From assembly GCA_037833965.1 (NCBI GenBank), contig AP031352.1, positions 21,122,501-21,186,500 of the forward strand: DNA of 64,000 bases, given 5' to 3'. This stretch comes from Marchantia polymorpha subsp. ruderalis (Eukaryota; Streptophyta; Marchantiopsida; Marchantiales; Marchantiaceae). Positions within the stretch are counted from its first letter, which is position 1, and each line of letters opens with the position of its first letter. Shown one piece after another: positions 38,891-47,694 of this stretch. Under the pieces are notes generated by a model. That model worked only from the letters and a program-made list of their open reading frames with translations, was not told the origin of the DNA and made no database searches. A program made the translations under genes and the position numbers.

Positions 38891-39022
38891 ATGAGGGATC
38901 ACTTGGTGTTAACATTGGGGAATGAAAGAGCGGAGAGTGTGCTTGAGAGCGAAATTCCATTTGTTTATCCCATAGTCTCATATGATAGCCTAGAAGTGAT
39001 TTTGTATGTTTTGTTCACGTAA
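38891..39022 (+). CDS. Small leader ORF of element A, repeat copy 1 (43 codons)
   Basis: Encodes a short hydrophobic-rich peptide with the motif L-x3-LG-x-ERA-x3-LE-x2-IPFV-x-P-x3-Y. The same motif is encoded again at 39935-40099. The ORF can be extended upstream without ATG to 38807. Function unknown; it may be part of a once longer leader ORF. Confidence 0.45.
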   Translation: MRDHLVLTLGNERAESVLESEIPFVYPIVSYDSLEVILYVLFT

Positions 39023-39488
39023 ACATGTCTTTTTGAGAGAAAAGTGATCTTAGACACCGAAAAGTATTTTTGAAGGTATTCTTCAAAGTTTTTATTGATT
39101 TTAGAGTGAAAGATAGAGAAAATTTACGTTTTTGTTTCAGGTCCAGATCATGTGTTAACAGAAAGATATGAGAGTTAGAAGTTGAGTGGGTTTTCACGGG
39201 TATCAAAAGTCTGCTCTCTGGAAAGTTTGTACAGAGTTGATTACTTTTTCTGTATTTCAATTTAGGCTTTGAAACTTCGTACGAGTGTGTATTGGAAGAT
39301 AAGCTACGTTTGAGTCAAAATTTCACTGAGAGATCACGTCTAGAGACGAAGTTATGTTGATTTGAAGTTGAGGGGGTACAAAAGCAAGATAACAAAGCAA
39401 AAGTTTTTGATTTCTTTATTCACAGTTTTCGTCAAGTAGATAGCGTTTCTGGGAGAGGTCTTTTGAGTGGTTTCTACCTTATGGGAAA

Positions 39489-39932
39489 ATGAGTGAACAA
39501 GAAGGTTGGAAGGTTAGGTTATCCAAAGTACCTCAAGGCTTGGATGTTATAGTGTCTTTAGACTCCAATACAAGAGAATTCAAGGTGGAGTTTGAAGAAA
39601 GAGTAGTGAGTCAATCTCCAAGAGTCAAACGTGAAACTTGTTTTTATTGTGGAGAGGAGGGCCATAAGGTTGTCAATTGTTCCCTGCGGAACAAAGATAG
39701 AAGATTGAGGAGCAAGAGGAACTTGGGAGATTTGAAACTTCACTTGGGACCATCATCGCCACATGAATCCCAAAGCGCCACCTTCTGTGACAATTGCGGA
39801 GTGATTGGGCTACCAGCGGGACACGAATGCAGCGGAGTGAAGGCACTTCTGGAATCACTTGTGGAAGGGTTTGACGGCAAGCTAAGTGCTGAAACAGAGA
39901 AAGTGACCTCAGCGGGTTCAAGCTCCAACTGA
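39489..39932 (+). CDS. Leader ORF of element A: zinc-knuckle protein, 147 aa
   Basis: A true ATG start. Residues 56-69 form a canonical CX2CX4HX4C zinc knuckle (CFYCGEEGHKVVNC), typical of Gag nucleocapsids and of cellular CCHC proteins. A second Cys/His cluster (CDNCGVIGLPAGHEC) lies near residue 97. It is separate from gag-pol, whose own knuckle is at about 40960-41000. Ty3 elements of the Tat/Ogre type also carry an ORF before gag, but I see no homology to call. It could be a captured host sequence or an accessory nucleic-acid-binding protein. Confidence 0.6.
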   Translation: MSEQEGWKVRLSKVPQGLDVIVSLDSNTREFKVEFEERVVSQSPRVKRETCFYCGEEGHKVVNCSLRNKDRRLRSKRNLGDLKLHLGPSSPHESQSATFCDNCGVIGLPAGHECSGVKALLESLVEGFDGKLSAETEKVTSAGSSSN

Positions 39933-39934
39933 AG

Positions 39935-40099
39935 ATGGAGATCATCATTCGAATGATGGAGAAGATGATGATGAGGGTAAGACTCATCGTATGCCTAGGA
40001 GAGGAGAGAGCTTTGGCTATCTTGGAACAACCAATTCCTTTTGTGTTTCCTTTGATGAATTACTCAAGGATGGAGTTAGTGTTGTTTATATTGTATTAG
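39935..40099 (+). CDS. Small leader ORF of element A, repeat copy 2 (54 codons)
   Basis: ATG at 39935, stop at 40097-40099, in a different frame from the zinc-knuckle ORF that ends 2 bp upstream. Its C-terminal 42 residues align with copy 1 at about 19 identical positions (LG-x-ERA, IPFV-x-P), which shows a protein-level duplication. Function unknown. Confidence 0.45.
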   Translation: MEIIIRMMEKMMMRVRLIVCLGEERALAILEQPIPFVFPLMNYSRMELVLFILY

Positions 40100-40124
40100 G
40101 AAGCCCCATATAAATTTCCAATAG

Positions 40125-40151
40125 AAAAAAAAAAAAAAAAAAAAAAAAAAA
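40125..40151 (+). repeat. Poly(A) tract of 27 bases before gag-pol
   Basis: An uninterrupted A run, 26 bp after the stop of the last leader ORF and 10 bp before the gag-pol ATG. Confidence 0.95.
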
Positions 40152-40161
40152 TTAGTTGGAA

Positions 40162-43100
40162 ATGGGGAAGCTTCCGGTATTTTATGGGAGGGAGAATGAG
40201 GATGTAGAAGCTTTTGTTAGGGACTTCAAGAGGGCTTGCATAGGAAACAATGAGAGGAAGAAAGACGAGTGGGCTATGCTTTTGCCGGATTTCTTGGAGG
40301 ATTCTGCTCTCAAGTGGTACAAGGAGTACAAGAGGGAGCATTCGGAGGACGACACGTGGGAGACATTAACGGAGAACCTGATCGAAAACTTTCTTCCCAG
40401 TGAAAGTTATGAAAAGTTGATGTGTGAGGTCACCTTCTTGAAACAAGGAGAGAACGAGAAGGTGAGGACCTATGTGGAGAGAACCGAGAAGTTGGAATCT
40501 AGATTCCACGTGGTGTTGAGGAAGGGCGGAGACGAAGTGGATGCTACAATGGTGGGGATAAGGGCGATGCTCATGAAGAACTTCGTTGGAGGTTTGAGAC
40601 CAGAGATTCGAAGTAAGGTGAGATACGAGAAGCCCTCTTCTAAGGCTGAAGCCATTCGAATTGCTATTAGAATGGAGGAGAGCTTAGAAGATGATGATTC
40701 TAGCTTGGTGGCTAGAGAAGTAGCTCCACCGGTTGTAGGAAGGTCTATTGTTTCAAACACTTCTACTTCATCCACGATAGCGAATCCTAGTGTGGATTTT
40801 CAAAATGAGTTGAAATCTATCACGGAGACTCTAGCAGATCTCAAGATCAATGTAGTACAGTTGTGGGAGAAGAGGAATCAGAACGTAGTAGGAGGCTCTA
40901 GGGGGTATGGAAATTATCCTCCAAGAGGAAATCCACCTTCAGGAAACTTTGCGGTTTCTTGCTTTTCTTGTGGAGGTCCTCATTTTCAGAGGAATTGTCC
41001 TAACCCTCGACAACATGATGGAGTTCGGCACAACAACAATGCACCGGCCACGCAACAAGCCAAGGATAAGGGAGTAGCATCCATTGATGTATTCCCTCAT
41101 CAATGCACTTTTGAGAAAGGGGAGAGCTCAAAATCGAAAGTGGATATCCTTGCTCATGAGAAGAAGCGGGCCCGATTTGCGGACGAGTCGATTTTCATGG
41201 AAGACACGCCAAGTCGAAGTACACGGTCAAGTGGAGTGAGTCAACCAAGAGTACCAAGGAAGAAGTTGGGCATGGATGACTTTTCCATTTCATCTTCTCA
41301 AGCTAAGTATGACGTGGTGGAGGATGTAGGAAATCAGAAGGCCAATATAACAGTTGGTCAGCTGATTGCCTTGAATCCAGCCATTCGGAAGGAGTTAAGA
41401 GGAGGTCTTATCTCCACAAGGACCAAGAAGCGGAAATCTAAGGGGAAGGCTCACATGACCAATGTGGGAGTTGGGGTGGTGGATGCGGCTGCTTCGGAGG
41501 TATGTACACATGCTTCAAAGATCGAAGTGAGGATCAATGGACATGATGTATCAGATGTGTTGGTTGATGGTGGATCGGCTGTGAATGCCATGTCTGAGAG
41601 GTTGATGCAGAAGTTGGGTATGCAACCTTCTAGACCTTCTAGCATAATTGTTGGTATGGCCAACAAACAGAAGGTAAGACCACTGGGGGTGGTAGACAAA
41701 GTTGTGGTTAGTGTGAGGGGAGTGCAAACTTTGCTTTCCTTCCAAATTCTCAAGGAAGCTAGCTACGACTTGCTGTTGGGACGTCCTTGGTTGAGGGCGG
41801 TAAGGACTACGGACCGATGGCACAAGGGCTATTTGAGGATAGGCCCAAAGAACCATCGAGTTAAGGTTCCTTTGACGAGAGGAGGGGAATCCACCACTGA
41901 CTCAGATAGACCAACTGACGAGTATTGGGAATCTGAGAGTGAAGAGAGTGGTAGCTTTTCAGAAGTTGACACAGACATCTCAACTTCTGATCAAGAAACA
42001 TCATCGGAGTACTCTTCTGATGATAATGTTCAAGTACAAGTCATTGCTGCCATGGAGTTGTTGCCTAGGCCTGGAGTGAAGAAAGATCCTGACAAAGTGG
42101 AGATGAGCGAAGAGGAGGTGTGTCGACGACTGTCCACTCTCAGGTTTGGTCCCAAGGTTACCAAGGAGGAAAAGGCAAAGTTTCTGGATATATTTCGCAA
42201 ATATATTCATGTTTTTGCCTTTAGTTACAAGGATCTTAAGCATGTGACGTTGGAGACTCATCGCATCGAGTTGGAGGAGAAAGCTCGTCCTATTCGGCAA
42301 AAGCAACGCCGAATAAATCCACCTACGGCTCTTGTGGTGAAGGAGGAGATCGACAAGCTCAAGGAGGCTGGCTTCATCTACGAGGTAGAAAATTCTGAAT
42401 GGGTGTCTCCAATTGTGATAGTGAAGAAGAAGAATGGTAAGCTACGAGTGTGCGTAGATTACAAAAAGTTGAATGCTGTCACAAAGAAAGACTACTATCC
42501 CTTGCCTTTCATAGATGAGATTCTAGAGGAGGTTGCTGGCCATGAGTGGTATAGTTTTGGAGATGGTTATAGTGGCTATAACCAAATCCAAATTGCCTTA
42601 GAAGACCAACTCAAAACAACTTTTACTACTCCATGGGGAACCTTCGCTTTTAGAGTGATGCCGTTTGGTCTATGTAATGCTCCTGCCACTTTTCAAAGGT
42701 TCATGAATAGAGTGTTTGAACCTTTCATTGGAAAGTTTGTAAGGGATTTCATAGATGATTTTTGTGTTTACGGGAGGAAAGCGGATCATTTTGATCATTT
42801 GATCAAAATACTTCAACGGCTGGAGGAAGCTAAGGCTTCACTCAATCCAGAAAAATGCATTTTTGGATGTGAGGAAGGCCTATTGTTGGGGCATATCATC
42901 TCCAAGAATGGTATAGCGGTGGACCCAGAGAAGGTGACACGGATCATGGAGTTACCTTTTCCGGCGACTTTAACCAAGTTGAGGCAATTCCTTGGTATGG
43001 TGGGGTACTATCGACGGTTCATCTTGTCCTTCTCCAACAAAGCTCATGCCTTGACAAATTACATGAAGAAGGGAGTGGAGTACGAACTCATTTTCAAGGA

Positions 43101-44928
43101 TGAAGCTGCAAAGACGGCGTTCGAAGTTCTCAAGAAGGCGTTGGTGACGGCTCCAATTTTGGCGAAACCGGATTGGGGTAAACCTTTCATTCTCTACACA
43201 GATGCATCAAATATTGCTGTAGGATGCACCTTGAGTCAATTAGATGATGAAAAGCATGATCATCCAATTGCCTATGCTAGTAGACAAATGGTTCAAGCGG
43301 AGAAGAACTACTCAGTGACAGAGAGAGAGGCGTTAGCTGTAATCTTCTCACTTAAGAAGTTTCGACATTATTTGTTGGGTGGGACATTCACTATAGTGAC
43401 TGATCATAAGGCTTTGAAATACATTTTCAACAAGCCTAATGCTGAAGGGAGGATAGCTAGATGGAAGCTACTACTAGCAGAGTTTGATTATACCATTGAG
43501 GATAGACCTGGAAAGAAGCATGCTAATGCGGATTTGATGTCGAGAGCATATGATGATGGAGGAGATCAGTCAGTAGATGACACCTTTCCGGATGAGGACT
43601 TGCTAGTCATGGACACGGTGACAACAGTACCGGAGGAGTACAAGGAAATTTGGGATTTCATCTCTAAAGGAGAGTTTTCTCAAGGAATGCATCAAAGGGA
43701 GAAAAATGCATTAGTGAAGAGATGTCAACCATATATGATCATGGAGAAGGTACTTTTTCATCAAGGAGCTGACGGACTTCTACGAAGGGCGGTTGGGAGA
43801 GGAGAGGCATTACAACTCATGAAGGAGTTTCATGATGGTGCAGTATGTGGAGGACATTTTGCGGGGAAGGTAACTGCCTTCAAAATTCTTGATGCTGGTT
43901 ATCATTGGAAGGGTATTTTTAAGGATTGTGTGGAATATTGCAAAAGTTGTGATGTGTGTCAAGCTTTTGCTAAAAAGTCCATGAAAACCCCTCCTATGAT
44001 TTCTGTACCAGTGTTAGGTCCTTTTGAAAAGTGGGGAATAGATTTTGTAGGTCCTTTGAATCTTACTCCTCGAGGGAATAAGTTCATTGTGATAGCTACA
44101 GATTATCTTACGAAGTGGGTAGAGGCAAGACCACTTAAATCTACTAATGAGAAGGAGGTTGGTAGATTTTTATATGAGAGAATCATTACTCGATTTGGTT
44201 GTCCATTGGAGTTAGTATCAGATAGAGGAGGAGAATTTGTGGGAAGTATGATTCAAGCCATGTTGGAGCACTTTTCCATCAAGGCTCGAGTGACCACTTC
44301 CTACAAACCTAACGCTAATGGGTTGGCGGAGCGGACCAACTACACTTTGTGTATGATGTTGGCCAAGGATGCAGACATGGACGGGAGTAAACACAATTGG
44401 GACAAGAGGCTCCATGCTATCTTATGGGAGTATCGCACAACATGGAAGACATCTACTGGATACTCACCTTTTCGGATGGTGTATGGAGTTGAGTCAAAAC
44501 TTCCCATACAGTTTGACTTGACAACATTCACAACAATCCAGCAAAGGTTGAAGAAATCAAATGGAGCAGAAGCCATCAAGTCTCGCCAACAACAATTGAT
44601 GGAATTGGAGGAAGCTCGAGCACTAGCCATGGTACGAGTGGAGCGGGCTCAACAGTTGCAGAAGAAGTATCACGACAAACGAAGTGGAAACCAGAACTTG
44701 AAACCGTTCAAGGAAGGTGATTGGGTGATGCTCTTTGATGCAATTAGATACAAGAGAGCTAGGAAAAAGTTTCTTCCTAAGTATTTTGGACCTTTCATAG
44801 TTGAGAAGGTGTGGGGAAATTTCACTTATGACATCAAGGAGTTAGGAGGACGTCACTTCGATCGAGTCAACCACGACAAGTTGAAGTTATTCCATCGAAG
44901 ATCAGATTCTTTCACTCCGAGGGCGTAG
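40162..44928 (+). CDS. gag-pol: Gag-Pol polyprotein of element A, 1588 aa
   Basis: Start taken at the first ATG after an in-frame stop (40153). The Gag domain is at about residues 5-200 (SALKWYKEYK, LIENFLPSE, VRTYVERTEKLE). A shortened zinc knuckle, CX2CX3HX4C, lies near residue 270. Aspartic protease: DGGSAVNAM near 469 and LLLGRPWLR. RT: SEWVSPIVIVKKK, MPFGLCNAPATFQRFM and catalytic FIDDFC near 863. RNase H: LYTDASNIAVG near 1010 and TEREALAV. Integrase: HHCC finger (about 1225-1268) and D, D-35-E in GIDFVG (about 1292), SDRGGEF (about 1353) and GLAERTN (about 1389), then a FGPFIVEKV module. No chromodomain is seen. Gag and Pol are one frame with no stop, unlike element B. It appears fully intact. 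Confidence 0.96.
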   Translation: MGKLPVFYGRENEDVEAFVRDFKRACIGNNERKKDEWAMLLPDFLEDSALKWYKEYKREHSEDDTWETLTENLIENFLPSESYEKLMCEVTFLKQGENEKVRTYVERTEKLESRFHVVLRKGGDEVDATMVGIRAMLMKNFVGGLRPEIRSKVRYEKPSSKAEAIRIAIRMEESLEDDDSSLVAREVAPPVVGRSIVSNTSTSSTIANPSVDFQNELKSITETLADLKINVVQLWEKRNQNVVGGSRGYGNYPPRGNPPSGNFAVSCFSCGGPHFQRNCPNPRQHDGVRHNNNAPATQQAKDKGVASIDVFPHQCTFEKGESSKSKVDILAHEKKRARFADESIFMEDTPSRSTRSSGVSQPRVPRKKLGMDDFSISSSQAKYDVVEDVGNQKANITVGQLIALNPAIRKELRGGLISTRTKKRKSKGKAHMTNVGVGVVDAAASEVCTHASKIEVRINGHDVSDVLVDGGSAVNAMSERLMQKLGMQPSRPSSIIVGMANKQKVRPLGVVDKVVVSVRGVQTLLSFQILKEASYDLLLGRPWLRAVRTTDRWHKGYLRIGPKNHRVKVPLTRGGESTTDSDRPTDEYWESESEESGSFSEVDTDISTSDQETSSEYSSDDNVQVQVIAAMELLPRPGVKKDPDKVEMSEEEVCRRLSTLRFGPKVTKEEKAKFLDIFRKYIHVFAFSYKDLKHVTLETHRIELEEKARPIRQKQRRINPPTALVVKEEIDKLKEAGFIYEVENSEWVSPIVIVKKKNGKLRVCVDYKKLNAVTKKDYYPLPFIDEILEEVAGHEWYSFGDGYSGYNQIQIALEDQLKTTFTTPWGTFAFRVMPFGLCNAPATFQRFMNRVFEPFIGKFVRDFIDDFCVYGRKADHFDHLIKILQRLEEAKASLNPEKCIFGCEEGLLLGHIISKNGIAVDPEKVTRIMELPFPATLTKLRQFLGMVGYYRRFILSFSNKAHALTNYMKKGVEYELIFKDEAAKTAFEVLKKALVTAPILAKPDWGKPFILYTDASNIAVGCTLSQLDDEKHDHPIAYASRQMVQAEKNYSVTEREALAVIFSLKKFRHYLLGGTFTIVTDHKALKYIFNKPNAEGRIARWKLLLAEFDYTIEDRPGKKHANADLMSRAYDDGGDQSVDDTFPDEDLLVMDTVTTVPEEYKEIWDFISKGEFSQGMHQREKNALVKRCQPYMIMEKVLFHQGADGLLRRAVGRGEALQLMKEFHDGAVCGGHFAGKVTAFKILDAGYHWKGIFKDCVEYCKSCDVCQAFAKKSMKTPPMISVPVLGPFEKWGIDFVGPLNLTPRGNKFIVIATDYLTKWVEARPLKSTNEKEVGRFLYERIITRFGCPLELVSDRGGEFVGSMIQAMLEHFSIKARVTTSYKPNANGLAERTNYTLCMMLAKDADMDGSKHNWDKRLHAILWEYRTTWKTSTGYSPFRMVYGVESKLPIQFDLTTFTTIQQRLKKSNGAEAIKSRQQQLMELEEARALAMVRVERAQQLQKKYHDKRSGNQNLKPFKEGDWVMLFDAIRYKRARKKFLPKYFGPFIVEKVWGNFTYDIKELGGRHFDRVNHDKLKLFHRRSDSFTPRA

Positions 44929-44942
44929 TGAAATCTTGGTCC

Positions 44943-44951
44943 GGGGGTAAA
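44943..44951 (+). promoter_or_regulatory. Polypurine tract of element A
   Basis: GGGGGTAAA directly before the 3' LTR start. Confidence 0.65.
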
Positions 44952-45809
44952 TGTAAGACTGGGTGTTGCACATATGTACTAAGTCTTAAAAGTGGTCAAG
45001 GGAATAAGGATGATTAGCCAAGGCATAGCTAAGACTAGCTAGTTATGACTAAACTAGTTAGTTATAACTAAGTTTATCTAGTCATGACTAAGTTTAGCTA
45101 CAATCTCTATAGTTGGCGGAATAATTAGCGGAGTTCTAGAAGAATGGAGTGAGCACTTCTATTTTGTCTTTCACAAGGAATGAGCACTTCTATTTTGTCT
45201 CATACAAAAGTTCTAGATTCCAAGGGATTAGATATTTGACTAGAAGCTTGGATTTGATTGGTTTGACTAAATGTATGAAAGATGATTGGCTAGACTAAGT
45301 CTAATGTTGACTTAGTGGCTAGGAAGCTTGTAGAAGTTTAAAAGCTTCAAATGGCATGTCGCCACCTCAACCTTGGATTCCAGAAGCTTCTAGAAGGTTT
45401 AGGTAGGCCAATGGCATGTTGCCACGTAGAGAAGGTTAGTCAAACTTACCTAGGTAAAAGTAAGTTAGGAGAAATTACCACATGTTACTATGGTAACTTC
45501 TCAAGTAGTATAAATAGAGAGGTAGAGTAGCACCTCTCAAGCAAGTTTGGAGAGTCATGTGTGAGGACTTGTTTCAGTAATGAAGGAGTGAAGTTTTTGA
45601 GTATCTTGGAGTATCGACGTGTGTTTGCATTTATGTGAAGAGGGTGATGTGAGGAGAGTTGTGTGTGAGTTGGAGTGATACATGAGAGTTTGTAAGAGAA
45701 GGTGTTTGGGACATGAGTGAGAGTATGAATCTTAGTCTTCTAGAACCATGATGCGCTACCACAAAGCCATCAGAGGTAAACCTGAGTGAGAGTCAGCCCG
45801 GAGGTTGCA
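44952..45809 (+). repeat. 3' LTR of element A (858 bp)
   Basis: Same length as the 5' LTR, with no difference seen by eye. Confidence 0.95.
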
Positions 45810-46683
45810 GACCCCAAGCGGACGTGGACCTACGCCTACGAGTAGGCAGAGGCAGTCCGCCTGTGCACAGGCGTTCGCCTATGCACAGGTCGCTTGTGCA
45901 CATGCCGCCTGCGCACAGGCAGGATTCACCCCCGTTCCAACGTCGGAAGGGAAAGGAGCCGGCGGAAGATCCCCCTACGGGTCACGGGCCTTCGGGACCA
46001 GACCCTCCGGCGCCCAACGCGCCGCGATTTGCGCCTTCGGGTCAACGAGATGCGAGCAGGGAGCGTGCGGAGGCCGCACCTTCGGCGGGTAATCCGCCGG
46101 TAGATGCGCCTTCGGCGGTAGGGCCTTTGGGCCAAGGGACATCGGGCGAGCAGCCTCCGGCTTTGTCGCCTTCGGCGATAGACGCCTTCGGCGCTGCGCC
46201 TGCGGCGGACAAGGCGCCGGCATTTGCGCCTGCGCACAGGCTTGACACAGTCCTCGCGCAGGACCGATCGAGGGAGCAGGACCTAACGGAGGAGCGGACT
46301 GTCTGTTCGCGGGACGAAATTCCGGTGCGCGATGCGCAATCAAACCCCGCGCAGACACACTCCGCTCGATCGCCTTCGGCGGCGGACGTCGGCGGCAAAG
46401 AGGATACGGTCGAAGATCGACAAGCGGGCGGCGGGGATGTAGCACGGCCACATTCGCCCACCGCCTTGGACATTTTAGCGAAGAGCAGCGAAGCTGCAGC
46501 TGTGACTTCGCAAGCAGCAGCCGTAGACGACGTGCAGCCCCACTCGGGTCAGTCGCCAACGCAATCAATGGCGACTGAAATCCTTAACTCGGATGATGAC
46601 GACGGAGGCTCCACAGAAGCAATGTCGGGAGCAGGGGATACTGAGGAGGAGGAGGAGGAAATTGTTGGAGCGCCGGCGGCGGC
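45810..46683 (+). pseudogene. U3 ORF of LTR H, linker and acidic stretch
   Basis: Continues the ORF broken by element A. It encodes PVHR/PAHR repeats, PSA-rich linker, HSPTALDILAKSSEAA and the acidic DDDD...EEEEEE stretch. Frame open from 45824. Cut at 46683 by F2a (codons for GAPAAA). Confidence 0.85.
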
Positions 46684-47694
46684 TGTGGTAACACACTTTT
46701 TGTTTTTTTTTGCAGAATTTAAACAATTTTAGAAAACAAGTACTGAAAGCAGTGTCTGTAGTTAGAAAAGGGTACGTTAAATAGAGTGGATTGAGGAGAT
46801 TGTCACGAGGTCACGAAGAATCGCGAAGTTGGATGTACCGGCGCCAAATGTCTTCGGCGCCTTCGGCAAAAGCTCCTTTTCTGAGGTGTCTCTACTCACG
46901 CGCTTCCAGCGTTTAAGGAAGCTACGCTTCCGGCGCAGACACCTCCGGAGGAGATTTTGCTAAAGACGTCAGAAGAACGGCAAAGACCTCTGAAGGCTTC
47001 CGACCATGAGTGCGCCTTCGGCGATGCGCCGCTAGCGCGGAAGGGGAAACCTTCATAACGATCTGAATACACGGTAGTTCCAGTTGGTTAAAGTTGCATT
47101 GGGAAGAGCTCGGGACGCTCGTCCTAACGAGCCCAAGAGTGTTGGAGATGGATCAAGGACGAAGAAGTTATGAGCATCGGAAAACTCGTAGCCGGACATG
47201 CGCCATTCGCGCTAGGGTTCACAGTCGGAAAGGACTCTTGCACGCCTCCGACGTGGCGCGGATAGGCAGATGCGCTGGCATGATTTGCGCCGGCGGGATA
47301 TGCGCCGACTTGATGTGCGCCTCCAGCAAGGCGCCGACGGATAAGGAACACGCCAGCGGCGACACGCCTCCGGTGATGGTCGGGTTAGGAAAAGACAACA
47401 TAGCTGACGCATACACTGCGGCGAACTCGAGTCCGGAAGACGGTGGCGGCGGGAGAATTCAACATTCACGCATGCGAATGCGCGCAGTGCGGAGACGTGA
47501 ATTCGAGCATGTGAGGGCGAACCGTTAGGCCGTATAGCCGGCTGCGTAAATTGTAACCAGTAAGAACGTTGGACGATCTTGAATTCGGAGAAGAAAAGAC
47601 TGCTCTCCAGTCTCATTCTCTCATTCTTGATTTTGCGATTTCCAGCTTCCAAGATTACGCGCAAGGGCGGAGAGACCTACAGTGAGAGGAGAGA
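46684..47694 (+). other. U3 leader of F2a, non-coding
   Basis: Collinear with 28155-29252 and then 60329-60440 of F2b. It carries the inverted-repeat module at 47092-47140. No gene. Confidence 0.7.

Larger units (their letters stand above)
37954..45809 (+). mobile_element. Element A: complete, very young Ty3/gypsy retrotransposon
   Basis: Two 858 bp LTRs (37954-38811 and 44952-45809) in which I see no difference, a primer site, a leader of about 1.35 kb with small ORFs, one gag-pol ORF, and a purine tract. A 4 bp duplication GACC (37950-37953 and 45810-45813) flanks it. Base composition is clearly more AT-rich than the surrounding LTRs. Its insertion split the U3 ORF of LTR H. All pol motifs are intact, so it is the best candidate here for current activity. 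Confidence 0.96.
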
